Positions 26,029 through 34,917 of a DNA stretch of 64,000 nt are shown here, piece by piece. Source of the stretch: Pseudomonas mangrovi (GTDB lineage Bacteria > Pseudomonadota > Gammaproteobacteria > Pseudomonadales > Pseudomonadaceae). Position numbers and translations under genes: made by a program. The notes beneath the pieces are model-generated. The model was not told the DNA's origin. It saw only the letters and a program-made list of their open reading frames with translations, and ran no database searches. Position 1 is the stretch's first letter. Every line of letters starts with the position of its first letter. The stretch spans positions 211,689 through 275,688 of the forward strand of contig NZ_QASN01000006.1 of NCBI RefSeq assembly GCF_003052585.1, in the 5' to 3' direction.

Positions 26029-26652
26029 TTATTGGCCGTCGGCCTTGAGGAAATCTTCATAGGCCTCGGTGGCCTTGATCACGTTGTCCGCCAGCAGCTC
26101 GATCTCCAGGACCACGTCGGAGAGGGTCGAGCCAGCACTCAGTGCGCCGAACATGGTGTAGCAGGCGCGACCATCGGGCAGGATCTCCAGACCGATGCAG
26201 GACAGCGGGAACAGCTTGTGGGTGCGCAGCACTTCTTCGTTGAAGGCGGCCGCATCGCGAATATCCTCGGCCGGCCAGAGCAGCGCCTCGACGATGATCT
26301 GCTCGCCACCGATGGCGACGAACAGCGGCAGGTCGCCATATTCGCGCATGCGGATGTGCAGACTGGCGTCAGCCCCCTGGATCAGCTCGATCGTGGCCTG
26401 GCCGCTGCCGACCAGATCGGTGGCAACCAGTGCGTCATGCAGTGCCTGTGCAGTCCAAACCTGCGACATGCTCATACCCTCCTCCTTTTCCATCGAAGCC
26501 AGCCGCGCGTTGGGCTGACGCAGTTTCCTTTCGTATGCCGCAAGCGACGCGGTGTGCTCGGGCAGAATCCAGACTTCCTTCTTCACCAGCCCCTGCTCGC
26601 GCAGACGCTGACGGTAGAGACGCTGGTAATGGGCGGACGATTTGCTTTCCAT
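26029..26652 (-). CDS. DUF2170 (YjfI-like) protein with possible ribbon-helix-helix N-terminus
   Basis: This 207-residue protein has two parts. Residues 1-50 (YQRLYRQRLREQGLVKKEVW) are basic and resemble the RHH/MazE-type segment of DUF3018 antitoxins. Residues 60-207 form the DUF2170 domain seen in E. coli YjfI, next to the PspA homologue YjfJ. The first gene of the cluster, it lies just behind two direct repeats at 26667-26702. A strong internal ribosome site before M60 could also yield a short DUF2170-only form. The full start at 26652 has no strong ribosome site. DNA binding is an inference. Confidence 0.8.
   Translation of the reverse strand: MESKSSAHYQRLYRQRLREQGLVKKEVWILPEHTASLAAYERKLRQPNARLASMEKEEGMSMSQVWTAQALHDALVATDLVGSGQATIELIQGADASLHIRMREYGDLPLFVAIGGEQIIVEALLWPAEDIRDAAAFNEEVLRTHKLFPLSCIGLEILPDGRACYTMFGALSAGSTLSDVVLEIELLADNVIKATEAYEDFLKADGQ
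26476..26487 (-). promoter_or_regulatory. Strong internal ribosome site in the DUF2170 gene
   Basis: The minus strand reads AAGGAGGAGGGT immediately before ATG at 26475 and a second ATG at 26469. It lies exactly at the border between the basic N-terminal segment and the DUF2170 domain, so a shorter protein of about 146-148 residues could start here. Confidence 0.5.
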
Positions 26653-26666
26653 GGAACGCAGCCTAG

Positions 26667-26702
26667 GCCATCACATGTAACGAATCAAGCCATCACATGT
26701 AA
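26667..26702 (-). promoter_or_regulatory. Paired direct repeats upstream of the DUF2170-PspA operon
   Basis: gccatcacatgtaa occurs at 26667-26680 and again at 26689-26702, 22 bases apart, close to two helical turns. Each contains the palindromic core acatgt. The position, 15-50 bases before the operon start, suits an operator overlapping the promoter. No sigma-54 -24/-12 motif is visible. Confidence 0.55.
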
Positions 26703-27018
26703 GTATTTTCAGAGAGATCTCGGCCAGCGCCGAAAAGTCGAAAAAAGCAAAGGAAGATCAAGGAGATAGCCATCCGGGCCGGCGGGCAGAAATTCTTCCT
26801 TGAACAGCCTGTGAAGCGGAAAACGGGCGAACACCTGGACCAGAAGCCGCGTGGGCGCAGTGCGTGTGCCAGGCCACTGTCGGCGATCGATGTTCAGAGG
26901 GATGCCATTAGAACCCAGCCAGGTATCGACAAAGCGAGGCACGGGTCGCAGACCGCGGATTTCGCAATCGCTCCCGGATCGAATAGGCTTGCCGGCCAGC
27001 GCAGCCAGGAGAGATGCC
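26703..27018. other. 316-base spacer between divergent operons
   Basis: No convincing gene. A minus-strand open frame that enters the CoA-transferase gene has no family features. The stretch probably carries the promoters of the DUF2170 operon and the CoA-transferase gene, but no clear -10/-35 pair was found. Confidence 0.5.
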
Positions 27019-28215
27019 ATGAATCCCAGCCAGCCCCTTGCGGGAGTCAAGGTCGTCGAACTCGGCAGCCTGATCGCCGGCCCCTTCGCCGCGCGCATCT
27101 GCGCCGAATTCGGCGCGCAGGTGACCAAGGTCGAGTCGCCCGATGGCGGCGACCCGCTGCGCAAGTGGCGCAAGCTCTACGAAGGCACCTCGCTGTGGTG
27201 GTTGGTACAGGCGCGCAACAAGCGCTCGATCACCCTCAACCTCAAGCACGAGGCCGGCCGCGAGGTATTGAAGAAGCTATTGGCCGAAGCCGACATCCTG
27301 ATCGAGAACTTCCGCCCCGGCGTGCTGGAAAAACTCGGCCTGGGCTGGGACGTGCTGCACGCGCTGAACCCCAGGCTGGTCATGCTGCGGCTGTCCGGCT
27401 TCGGCCAGAGCGGGCCGATGAAGGATCAGCCGGGCTTCGGCGCGGTCGGCGAGTCCATGGGCGGGCTGCGCTACATCACCGGCTTCGAGGACCGCCCACC
27501 GGTGCGTACCGGGATCAGCATCGGCGATTCCATCGCCGCGCTCTGGGGCGTGATAGGCGCGCTCATGGCGTTGCGCCAGCGCGAGGTCAACGGCGGCAGC
27601 GGCCAGGTGGTGGACGTGGCGCTCTACGAAGCGGTGTTCGCCATGATGGAATCGATGGTGCCGGAGTTCGACGTGTTCGGCTTCATCCGCGAACGCAGCG
27701 GCAACATCATGCCCGGCATCACGCCTTCCTCCATCCACACCTGCGCCGACGGCCGGCATATCCAGATCGGCGCCAACGGCGATGCGATCTTCCAACGCTT
27801 CATGCGCGCGATAGGCCTTGCGGATCTGGCCGACGATCCGAGCCTGGCCGACAACGCCGGTCGTGACGCGCGGCGCGACGAGCTCTACGGGGTGATCGAC
27901 CGCTGGGCCGGCTCGCTGCCGCTGGATCAGGTGGAAGCCACCCTGCTGGCCGCCGAGGTGCCGGCCAGCCGCATCTTCTCGGCCGCCGACATGTTCGCCG
28001 ACCCGCAATACCTGGCCCGCGAGATGTTCCTGTCGGCGCGCCTGCCCGACGGCAAGCCGTTCCGCATGCCCGGCATAGTGCCCAAGCTGTCGGATACGCC
28101 CGGCGCAGTGAACTGGGTCGGCCCGCAACTGGGCGAGCACAACGCCGAGGTGCTTGCGGAGCTGGGCTACGACGCGACGCAGATCGACGCCCTGCGCGCT
28201 AGCCGAACCATCTGA
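27019..28215 (+). CDS. CaiB/BaiF family III CoA transferase
   Basis: Family III enzymes move CoA between carboxylic acids through an aspartyl-CoA intermediate. This 398-residue protein opens with LAGVKVVELGSLIAGPFAAR, has the FRPGVLEKLGLGW segment, and a conserved IGDSIAALWG stretch that holds the likely catalytic Asp. The ATG at 27019 follows AGGAGAG; an open frame 56 codons upstream is not protein-like. No adjacent acyl-CoA dehydrogenase or racemase gene narrows the substrate. Confidence 0.9.
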   Translation: MNPSQPLAGVKVVELGSLIAGPFAARICAEFGAQVTKVESPDGGDPLRKWRKLYEGTSLWWLVQARNKRSITLNLKHEAGREVLKKLLAEADILIENFRPGVLEKLGLGWDVLHALNPRLVMLRLSGFGQSGPMKDQPGFGAVGESMGGLRYITGFEDRPPVRTGISIGDSIAALWGVIGALMALRQREVNGGSGQVVDVALYEAVFAMMESMVPEFDVFGFIRERSGNIMPGITPSSIHTCADGRHIQIGANGDAIFQRFMRAIGLADLADDPSLADNAGRDARRDELYGVIDRWAGSLPLDQVEATLLAAEVPASRIFSAADMFADPQYLAREMFLSARLPDGKPFRMPGIVPKLSDTPGAVNWVGPQLGEHNAEVLAELGYDATQIDALRASRTI

Positions 28216-28219
28216 GCCG

Positions 28220-28864
28220 GTGCGCTTCTTCGATCAGCCGCAGACCCTGCCGGCCGAGCTGCGCGACTACCCCGAGTGGCATCGCGGCCGGCCGCGCTAC
28301 GGCATCTGGATGATCCCGCTGCGCCAACCGGCGCTGCTGGCGTACATCACCGAACTGCAGTCACAGCTGGCCGACCTGCTGCATCCGCCCGGCGCGCGCC
28401 AGGCGCACCTGACCCTGTTCGTCTGCGGCTTCGCGCAGCCCAGCGAGCGCTTCGACGACGATTTCACCCCATCCCGCCTGCAGGCGCAGATCGAGCAGTT
28501 GCGGCGCAGCGCCGGCCCCGCCTGCACACTGCCGCTGGGCGCGCCGGACAGCTTCGCCAGCGCCGCCTTTCTACCCGTCGACGATCCCGAGGGGCGGCTG
28601 GCGCGGTGGCGGGCAACCCTCGGCAGCGCCAGCGAGGAAATCCGCCAGGCCGACTACGTGGCGCATATCACCCTGGGGCTGTATCGCCGGCAGATCGATG
28701 CGCAGACCCTGCGCCAGCGCCTGGCCGAACTGCCGGCAACGGAACTGACACTGGAGGTGGATGAACTGCACTACGCCAGCTACGAAAGCCGCGAGCAGTT
28801 CGGCGCGTTGCACAGCGAGTACCGCGTCGCCCTGGAGCAGCCGCTCAGCCGAAGGCGGTACTGA
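28220..28864 (+). CDS. 2H phosphoesterase / 2'-5' RNA ligase-like protein
   Basis: This 214-residue protein has the two HxT motifs of the 2H superfamily (HLTLF near 60 and HITLG near 155), each in a beta-strand. Members cut or join 2',5' or cyclic phosphodiesters in RNA or nucleotides. The chosen start is a GTG four bases after the CoA-transferase stop; it gives VRFFDQPQTLPAEL. The frame also stays open into the upstream gene. The 3' end overlaps the converging GST gene by 20 bases. Confidence 0.75.
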   Translation: MRFFDQPQTLPAELRDYPEWHRGRPRYGIWMIPLRQPALLAYITELQSQLADLLHPPGARQAHLTLFVCGFAQPSERFDDDFTPSRLQAQIEQLRRSAGPACTLPLGAPDSFASAAFLPVDDPEGRLARWRATLGSASEEIRQADYVAHITLGLYRRQIDAQTLRQRLAELPATELTLEVDELHYASYESREQFGALHSEYRVALEQPLSRRRY

Positions 28865-29438
28865 AGAAGCTTTCGCGGGCGGCGAGCCGGGCATGGCATT
28901 CGAACAAGCCCGGGAAACGCGCCGGCCAGTCCAGTTCCGGCAGGCGGAAGGCCAGGTAGTCCAGCGCCACCGCGATGACGATATCGCCGAGGCTGATTTG
29001 CTCGCCTGCGCGCGCCGGCCAGTCAGTTTCCAGCGCTGCCAGCGTGCGCTCGATGGCGCGTAGGCGGCGCTGGCCGAGCAGGCTCTGGTCGGCAGTCGCG
29101 CCTTCATGCTTGCGCGCGATGACGCGGTTGAACGCCGCCTCCATCAGCCCGATCCCCTGCCCCGCCAGGTGCAGCACCGCCGCCTGCCGCGCCGCCGGCA
29201 GCAGCGCTGTGCGGCTCGACAGGCTGTCCAGGTGCAGCGCGATCAGCAGCGACTCACCGATGCTCTCGCCGTCATCGCAGACCAGCACCGGCACCCGTGC
29301 CAGCGGGTTGACCGCCAGCAGCTCGGCCTGGTCGCTCCAGGGATCGCTCCAGCAGAATTCCAGCTCGACGCCCTTCTCCAGCGCGACGATGCGCGCGACA
29401 CGGGCAAAGGGCGAGGTGGCGTTCAGGTGCAGCTGCAT
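28845..29438 (-). CDS. Glutathione S-transferase family protein
   Basis: This 197-residue protein has a thioredoxin-fold N-terminus (LHLNATSPFARVARIVALEK) with a Ser-Pro-Phe active-site loop, the cis-Pro motif ARVPVLV and the ESLLIALHLD glutathione-contact segment. An all-helical C-terminal domain follows. Such proteins conjugate glutathione to electrophiles or reduce disulfides. It converges with the 2H phosphoesterase gene. The substrate is unknown. Confidence 0.88.
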   Translation of the reverse strand: MQLHLNATSPFARVARIVALEKGVELEFCWSDPWSDQAELLAVNPLARVPVLVCDDGESIGESLLIALHLDSLSSRTALLPAARQAAVLHLAGQGIGLMEAAFNRVIARKHEGATADQSLLGQRRLRAIERTLAALETDWPARAGEQISLGDIVIAVALDYLAFRLPELDWPARFPGLFECHARLAARESFFSTAFG

Positions 29439-29484
29439 GACGAACTCCCGGCAGGATGAAGGGGGGCAGTGTAACCGGTGCCGT

Positions 29485-30486
29485 TCAGGCCAGCCGCTCG
29501 CTGCCGACCCGATGCAGCTCGCCCTTGCCGCTGTCGAAGGCGCTGATGTTGGCCAGGGTCGTCTCGGCGATGTTTTCCAGCGCCTCGCGGGTGAAGAACG
29601 CCTGGTGTCCGGTGATCAGCACGTTGTGAAAGGTGGTCAGGCGCATGAACAGGTCATCGTCGATCACCCGCTGCGACAGGTCCTGGAAGAACAGGTGCTC
29701 CTCCTCCTCGTAGACATCCAGGCCGAGCCGGCCGATGCGCCCGGACTTGAGCCCGGCGATCACCGCGCGGGTATCGACCACGCGACCGCGGCCAGTGTTG
29801 ATCAGCATCACGCCCGGCTTCATCCGCGCAATGGCGGCGGCGTCGATCAGGTGGTCGGTCTGCGGCGTCAGCGGGCAATGCAGCGAGATGATGTCGCTCT
29901 CGCCGAACAGCTGTTCGAGCGCGACGTATTCCAGCCACGGCGGCGCCTCCTCGCTCGGCTGCGGATCGCTGGCCAGCACCCGGCAACCGAAGCCATGCAT
30001 GATCTGCGCGAAGATCAGGCCGATCTTGCCGGTACCGATGACGCCGACGGTCTTGCCATGCAGGTCGAAGCCGAGCAGGCCGTCGAGGGCGAAGTTGCCT
30101 TCGCGGACGCGGTTGTAGGCGCGGTGGGTCATCCGGTTCAGCCCCAGCACCAGGGCCACGGCATGCTCGGCCACCGCGTGCGGCGAATAGGCCGGCACCC
30201 GTGCCACCGTCATGCCCAGCCGCGCCGCTGCTTGCAGGTCGACATGGTTGAAGCCGGCCGAACGCAGCGCCAGCAGCCGCGTGCCGCCGGCGGCCAGCTG
30301 CTCCAGCACCCGGGCATCGAGGCAGTCGTTGACGAAGGCGCAGACCGCCCGGTAACCGTCCGCCAGGGCGGCGGTCTGCGGCGCCAGGCGCACATCGAAA
30401 TAGCTCAGCTCGTGGCCGTGGCGCTGGTTGGCCAGGTCGAGGAATTCGCGATCATAGGGCTTGCTGCTGAACACTGCGACGCGCAT
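29485..30486 (-). CDS. ldhA: D-lactate dehydrogenase (fermentative, NAD-dependent)
   Basis: This enzyme reduces pyruvate to D-lactate with NADH. The 333-residue protein has the D-2-hydroxyacid dehydrogenase layout: [10 protein letters not shown] near the substrate site, the Rossmann motif GVIGTGKIG, catalytic Arg in NTGRGRVVD, Glu in LDVYEEEEH, and His in ITGHQAFFT. The sequence [12 protein letters not shown] is typical of LdhA rather than other hydroxyacid dehydrogenases. It is a separate unit from the downstream GST gene. Confidence 0.92.
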   Translation of the reverse strand: MRVAVFSSKPYDREFLDLANQRHGHELSYFDVRLAPQTAALADGYRAVCAFVNDCLDARVLEQLAAGGTRLLALRSAGFNHVDLQAAARLGMTVARVPAYSPHAVAEHAVALVLGLNRMTHRAYNRVREGNFALDGLLGFDLHGKTVGVIGTGKIGLIFAQIMHGFGCRVLASDPQPSEEAPPWLEYVALEQLFGESDIISLHCPLTPQTDHLIDAAAIARMKPGVMLINTGRGRVVDTRAVIAGLKSGRIGRLGLDVYEEEEHLFFQDLSQRVIDDDLFMRLTTFHNVLITGHQAFFTREALENIAETTLANISAFDSGKGELHRVGSERLA

Positions 30487-30552
30487 CGGCGCTCTCCCTG
30501 ATCTGTGCGTGGTGGTTCATCCGATCAAACCCGCTGGCTGCGGTTCCGCCCC

Positions 30553-31761
30553 TCAAGCTTGGGCATGGCGCGGCAGGCCCAGCGAGATCAGCGCGGCCAG
30601 CAGCACGAACAGCGCCGATACCCAGAGGCAGGCCGCCAGGCCCCAGACCTGGTACACCCAGCCCGACAACAGGGTACCGAGCAGCCGGCCGAGGGCGTTG
30701 GACATGTAGTAGAAACCGACATCCAGGGCTACGCCATCCTCCTTGGCGTAGCTGACGATCAGGTAGCTGTGCAGCGAGGAATTCACCGCGAATAGCACGC
30801 CGAACAGCAGCAGGCCGCCGAGCAGAACCCAGGGCGACAATTCCAGACCAAAGGCCATGGCCGCCGGCAACCCGGCCAGCACGGCCGCCCAGACGAAGGC
30901 CGTGCGACCGTCGGGCAGGCTGGCGCTGCGCGTGCCGGTGATCGCCGGCGCCAGGGTCTGGACGATGCCGTAGCCGATCACCCAGAGCGCGAGAAACCCG
31001 CCAACCTGCCAGAAGCTCCAGCCGAACACGCTGGCCAGGTACACCGGCAGCGCCACCACAAACCAGACGTCCCGCGCGCCGAAGAGGAACAGGCGGGCGG
31101 CGGAAAGCATGTTGATCGCGTAGCTCTTCGACAGCAGATCGCGAAACTTCGGCTTGGCGCGGGCCTTGCCCAGGTCCTTCTTCAGCAGCGCCAGACTGGC
31201 CAGCCAGACCAGCAGCAGCGCGCCGGCCATCGCCAGCAGGGCGACACGGAAGCCGAGCAGCGCCAGCAAGGCGCCGCCAAGGAAGAAGCCGACCCCCTTG
31301 AGCGCGTTCTTCGAGCCGGTCAGGCGCGCCACCCAGAGGTACAGACGCCCCTCGGCGCCAGCGGGTACCAGCAGCTTGATCGAGCTCTTGGCGCTCATCT
31401 TGTTGAGGTCCTTGGCGATCCCCGACAGCGCCTGCGCCGCCATCACCCAGGGCACCGTGAGCCAGGCGAGCGGCACGGTGAGCATCAGCAGCGCCGCCAC
31501 CTGCAGGCCCAGGCCGATGTTCATGGTCCGGTTCAGGCCGATGCGCGCGCCCAGCCAGCCCCCGAGCAGGTTGGTGACCACGCCGAAGACCTCGTAGAAC
31601 AGGAACAGCGCGGCGATCTGCAAGGGCGAGTAGCCCAACTGGTGGAAATGCAGCACCACCAGCATGCGCAGCGCGCCGTCGGTAAGGGTGAAGGCCCAGT
31701 AGTTGCCGGTCACCAGCAGGTACTGGCGAATCTCCGGCGCCAGGCGGGACAAGGCCTGCAT
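30553..31761 (-). CDS. arsJ: Organoarsenical efflux MFS transporter ArsJ
   Basis: ArsJ exports 1-arseno-3-phosphoglycerate, the product made from arsenate by a partner GAPDH. Outside, the product breaks down to arsenate, so the pair gives arsenate resistance. This 402-residue protein has 12 predicted helices and the ArsJ-specific opening EIRQYLLVTGNYWAFTL. The partner GAPDH-like gene lies directly upstream, separated by a hairpin repeat. The start is set at 31761 (MQALSRLAPEI) after GAGG; an upstream frame of 19 codons is not protein-like. Confidence 0.92.
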   Translation of the reverse strand: MQALSRLAPEIRQYLLVTGNYWAFTLTDGALRMLVVLHFHQLGYSPLQIAALFLFYEVFGVVTNLLGGWLGARIGLNRTMNIGLGLQVAALLMLTVPLAWLTVPWVMAAQALSGIAKDLNKMSAKSSIKLLVPAGAEGRLYLWVARLTGSKNALKGVGFFLGGALLALLGFRVALLAMAGALLLVWLASLALLKKDLGKARAKPKFRDLLSKSYAINMLSAARLFLFGARDVWFVVALPVYLASVFGWSFWQVGGFLALWVIGYGIVQTLAPAITGTRSASLPDGRTAFVWAAVLAGLPAAMAFGLELSPWVLLGGLLLFGVLFAVNSSLHSYLIVSYAKEDGVALDVGFYYMSNALGRLLGTLLSGWVYQVWGLAACLWVSALFVLLAALISLGLPRHAQA

Positions 31762-31813
31762 CTGATGTGTCCTCGTGATCATGTGGATAGATTGGACAGA
31801 CCTTGCATACCGC

Positions 31814-31862
31814 AGCATCCCTCACCCGCCTTCGGCACCCTCTCCCAGCGGGAGAGGGAAAA
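31814..31862. repeat. Hairpin repeat between GAPDH-like gene and arsJ
   Basis: It begins gcatccctcacccgccttcg like the left end of the MITE-like elements at 5210. It contains the perfect hairpin ccctctccc-agc-gggagaggg at 31838-31858. It lies in the transcript between the two coupled genes and may adjust their relative output. Confidence 0.65.
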
Positions 31863-32864
31863 TCACGCCCTTCCCACCAGCCGCGCCAGTTCCACTGCGC
31901 GGTTGGCGTAGCCCCATTCGTTGTCGTACCAGGCGTAGATCTTCACCTGGGTGCCGTTCACCACCATCGTCGAGAGCGCGTCGATGATCGAGGAGCGCGG
32001 ATCGGTGCGGTAGTCGACCGATACCAGCGGACGTTCCTCATAGCCGAGGATGCCGGCCAGCGGCCCTTCGGCAGCGGCCTTGAGCAGGGCATTGACCTCT
32101 TCGGCACTGGTCGTGCGCTCGACCTCGAACACGCAGTCGGTCAGCGAGGCATTGGCCAGCGGCACGCGCACGGCATGGCCGTTCAGCTTGCCGCGCAGCG
32201 CGGGGAAGATCTCCGCGATCGCGGTGGCCGAGCCGGTGGTGGTCGGGATCAGGCTCAGGCCCGAGGCGCGCGCGCGGCGCAGGTCCTTGTGCGGCGTATC
32301 GAGGATGCTCTGGGTGTTGGTCAGGTCGTGGATGGTAGTGATCGAGCCATGGCGGATGCCGAGGGCCTCGTGGATCACCTTGACCACCGGCGCCAGGCAG
32401 TTGGTGGTGCAGGACGCCGCCGTGACGATACGGTGCTGCGCCGGATCGAACAGCTGCTGGTTGACACCCATCACCACGTTCAGCGCACCGGATTCCTTGA
32501 CCGGCGCGCAGACCACCACGCGCTTCACGCCCTGGTCGAGATAGGCCGACAGCACCGCCACTGTCTTCATCTTGCCGCTGGCCTCAAGCACCAGGTCGCA
32601 GTCGCTCCAGTCGGTGTCGGCGATGGCCTTGTTCGCGCTGACCCTGACGCGCTTGCCGTCGATCAGCAGGCAGTCGCCCTCGCTGCCGGCCTCGTGTGCC
32701 CAGCGCCCGTGTACCGAGTCGAAGTTGAGCAGGTGGGCGTGGGTGGCGGCATCGCCGGCCGGGTCGTTGATGCGCACGAACTCGAACTCCGGCCAGTCCC
32801 AGGCCGCGCGCAGGGCGAGGCGACCGATGCGGCCGAAGCCGTTGATTCCAACCTTGATCGACAT
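31863..32864 (-). CDS. ArsJ-associated glyceraldehyde-3-phosphate dehydrogenase
   Basis: This enzyme can use arsenate in place of phosphate to make 1-arseno-3-phosphoglycerate for export by ArsJ. The 333-residue protein has the NAD site [13 protein letters not shown], the catalytic Cys in [11 protein letters not shown], the Pi/As site region and [11 protein letters not shown] near the C-terminus. The context inside an ars operon, next to arsJ, marks it as the resistance paralogue and not the glycolytic enzyme. Confidence 0.93.
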   Translation of the reverse strand: MSIKVGINGFGRIGRLALRAAWDWPEFEFVRINDPAGDAATHAHLLNFDSVHGRWAHEAGSEGDCLLIDGKRVRVSANKAIADTDWSDCDLVLEASGKMKTVAVLSAYLDQGVKRVVVCAPVKESGALNVVMGVNQQLFDPAQHRIVTAASCTTNCLAPVVKVIHEALGIRHGSITTIHDLTNTQSILDTPHKDLRRARASGLSLIPTTTGSATAIAEIFPALRGKLNGHAVRVPLANASLTDCVFEVERTTSAEEVNALLKAAAEGPLAGILGYEERPLVSVDYRTDPRSSIIDALSTMVVNGTQVKIYAWYDNEWGYANRAVELARLVGRA

Positions 32865-32970
32865 GAACAGATCTCCTTGCTAACCGATTCCGAACGAACG
32901 GCGCAGCCCGTGCCGCGCCGATAGACGACCCTTGCAGACAAACATGACCCTTTGCATGACCGAGGCTGAT

Positions 32971-33300
32971 TCAACCCACCGAACGGGGCGCGAACATGAT
33001 GATGAACATGCCCAGCAGGGCGACGCCGGCGCCGAGCAGGTCCCAGTGGCTGGGACGCACACCGTCGACCAGCCACAGCCAGACCAGCGCCGCACCTATG
33101 TACACCCCGCCATAGGCGGCATAGACCCGCCCGGAGGCGATCGGATGCAGTGACAGCAGCCAGGCGAACAGCGCCAGCGACAGGGCCGCCGGCAACAGCA
33201 GCCAGATGCTCTTGCCCTGGCGCAGCCACAGATACGGCAGGTAGCAGCCGAGGATCTCCGCCAGCGCGGTAAGGGCGAACAGGCCGAAGGTCTTCAACAT
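32971..33300 (-). CDS. YnfA family (UPF0060) small membrane protein
   Basis: This 109-residue protein has four hydrophobic helices and the YnfA signatures [16 protein letters not shown] and [18 protein letters not shown]. The family belongs to the small multidrug resistance-like fold. It starts three bases after the arsH stop and precedes the GAPDH-like gene, so it is probably co-expressed with the arsenic genes. A direct role in arsenic export is not shown. Confidence 0.9.
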   Translation of the reverse strand: MLKTFGLFALTALAEILGCYLPYLWLRQGKSIWLLLPAALSLALFAWLLSLHPIASGRVYAAYGGVYIGAALVWLWLVDGVRPSHWDLLGAGVALLGMFIIMFAPRSVG

Positions 33301-33303
33301 GCC

Positions 33304-34017
33304 TCAGATCGCCCGCTGGTTGACGCGCGCGGACAGCTGTTCGGCCGATTCCTTGCGCTCGGAGTAGCGATCGACCAGGTAGTCGCCGCGCTCGCGCAGC
33401 AGCAGGGTGAACTTGAACAGCTCCTCCATCACGTCGACCACCCGGTCGTAGAACGGCGAGGGTTTCATCCGTCCGTGCTCGTCGAACTCCAGAAACGCCT
33501 TGGGCACCGAGGACTGGTTGGGGATGGTGAACATGCGCATCCAGCGGCCGAGCACGCGCATCTGGCTGAGTGCGTTGAACGACTGCGAGCCGCCGCAGAC
33601 CTGCATCAGCGCCAGGGTCTTGCCCTGGGTCGGGCGGACCGCGCCGATGGCCAGCGGCACCCAGTCGATCTGCGCCTTGAACACCGCGGTCATCGCGCCG
33701 TGGCGCTCCGGCGAGCACCACACCTGGCCTTCGGACCACTGCATCAGCGCGCGCAGCTCCTGCACCTTCGGGTGGCTGTCCGGCGCATCGTCCGGCAGCG
33801 GCAGCCCGGCCGGATCGAAGATACGCGTTTCGGCGCCCATGGCATCGAGCAGCCGCGCGGCCTCCTGCGTCAGCAGCCGGCTGTAGGAGACCTTCCGGTT
33901 GGAGCCGTACAGCAGCAGGATGCGCGGTTTGTGCGAAGGCTGCGCCGGCAGGCCGAGGCGTTCGGGACTGGGCGCATCGAACAGCTCGGCGTCGATGTTC
34001 GGCAGATCGTCGTGCAT
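33304..34017 (-). CDS. arsH: Arsenical resistance protein ArsH (FMN reductase)
   Basis: ArsH is an NADPH-FMN reductase-like flavoprotein that oxidises trivalent organoarsenicals. This 237-residue protein has the flavin-binding loop [15 protein letters not shown], the segment [20 protein letters not shown] and a conserved [20 protein letters not shown] stretch. The ATG at 34017 gives the family N-terminus; an upstream open frame overlaps arsR and is rejected. Downstream it abuts ynfA. Confidence 0.95.
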   Translation of the reverse strand: MHDDLPNIDAELFDAPSPERLGLPAQPSHKPRILLLYGSNRKVSYSRLLTQEAARLLDAMGAETRIFDPAGLPLPDDAPDSHPKVQELRALMQWSEGQVWCSPERHGAMTAVFKAQIDWVPLAIGAVRPTQGKTLALMQVCGGSQSFNALSQMRVLGRWMRMFTIPNQSSVPKAFLEFDEHGRMKPSPFYDRVVDVMEELFKFTLLLRERGDYLVDRYSERKESAEQLSARVNQRAI

Positions 34018-34043
34018 GGGCGTTCCCTCGAAAAAGTGACGGT

Positions 34044-34820
34044 TCAGCATTGCTCGGCAAGGCGCAGCGGGCGCTCGCCCATGCAGCACAACCGGGTACG
34101 GTCGGCGGCCACCTCGGCGACGGCGGCAGTGCCGGCCAGCTCGACGATGGCGCGCGCCCACGCCGGCAGCAGCGGATGCAGGCGATAGTAGACCCACTGC
34201 CCACGGCGCCGGTCTTCGAGCAGGCCGCAAGCGCGCAATGCCGCGAGGTGGCGGGAAATCTTCGGCTGGCTCTGCTGCAGTGCCGCGGTCAGCTCGCACA
34301 CGCACAGCTCGCCTTCGCTGGCGATCAGCAGGCACAGGCGCGCCCGGGTTTCATCCGCCAGGCACTTGAACAGCGCCAGCGGCGTCAGGCTGTCGGCCAG
34401 CTGCGCCTGTTCCTTGTCGTTGATCAGCAGGAACAGCTTGATTCGCTCATGGATGGCCTGCAGCGTCTGGCGGTAGGCTTGCGGGTGCTGGCTGCCGGCC
34501 GGGTCCTCGAAGTGCCAGGCGAGGAACTCGTCAGCCTCCGGCAGCGCCGCGCACTCCAGCGCCGCCTTGTCGCAGAGGGTGATGACGTAGTCGAAGTGCT
34601 CGCCGGCATACTCGTCGATGGCCTTGCTGCGCAGTCCCTCCACCGGCACTCCTGTGGCTTCCAGTGCCGCCAGGGCGCGCGGGTCCGGTTGTGCCGGACG
34701 ACTGCCGGCGCTGAACACCGCATAGCGCCCCGCGCCGCTCTGGCGCAGCAGGGCTTCGGCCATCAGCGAGCGCGCCGAGTTGGCGACGCAAAGGAACAGG
34801 ACCCGCAGCGGTGGTGACAT
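34044..34820 (-). CDS. arsR: Fused low-molecular-weight phosphatase/ArsC domain and ArsR repressor
   Basis: This 258-residue fusion has an N-terminal LMW protein tyrosine phosphatase-like domain. Its C11-x5-R17 loop (CVANSARS) is as used by thioredoxin-type arsenate reductases. From about residue 148 an ArsR/SmtB winged helix follows, with the metal motif ELCVCEL and recognition helix [13 protein letters not shown] vicinal CC occurs near the C-terminus. It probably represses the ars operons and releases DNA on arsenite; whether the N-domain reduces arsenate is open. The start at 34820 ([11 protein letters not shown]) is preferred to an ATG seven codons earlier. Confidence 0.9.
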   Translation of the reverse strand: MSPPLRVLFLCVANSARSLMAEALLRQSGAGRYAVFSAGSRPAQPDPRALAALEATGVPVEGLRSKAIDEYAGEHFDYVITLCDKAALECAALPEADEFLAWHFEDPAGSQHPQAYRQTLQAIHERIKLFLLINDKEQAQLADSLTPLALFKCLADETRARLCLLIASEGELCVCELTAALQQSQPKISRHLAALRACGLLEDRRRGQWVYYRLHPLLPAWARAIVELAGTAAVAEVAADRTRLCCMGERPLRLAEQC

Positions 34821-34853
34821 GGCATTGACCCGCGACAACAAATTCGTTTTGCC

Positions 34854-34877
34854 GAATATATTGCTGTAGGCATATTC
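34854..34877. promoter_or_regulatory. Candidate ArsR operator in the divergent promoter
   Basis: gaatat (34854-34859) and atattc (34872-34877) form an inverted repeat with a 12-base spacer. The AT-rich stretch between the arsR and acr3 starts also offers a -35-like ttgctg (34861) and a -10-like catata (34885) for acr3. Binding by the fused ArsR could shut both directions. Confidence 0.5.
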
Positions 34878-34917
34878 TGTAAAACATATATTTCATGCCG
34901 ATGAACACGGAGCCGTC

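Noticed and set aside
26709..27173. Minus-strand frame between the DUF2170 and CoA-transferase genes
   Set aside because: It overlaps the start of the CoA-transferase gene, lacks a ribosome site and shows no domain.
30452..31825. A 457-codon minus-strand frame overlapping arsJ
   Set aside because: It is a shifted shadow of arsJ, rich in Gly, Arg and Ala and without membrane helices.
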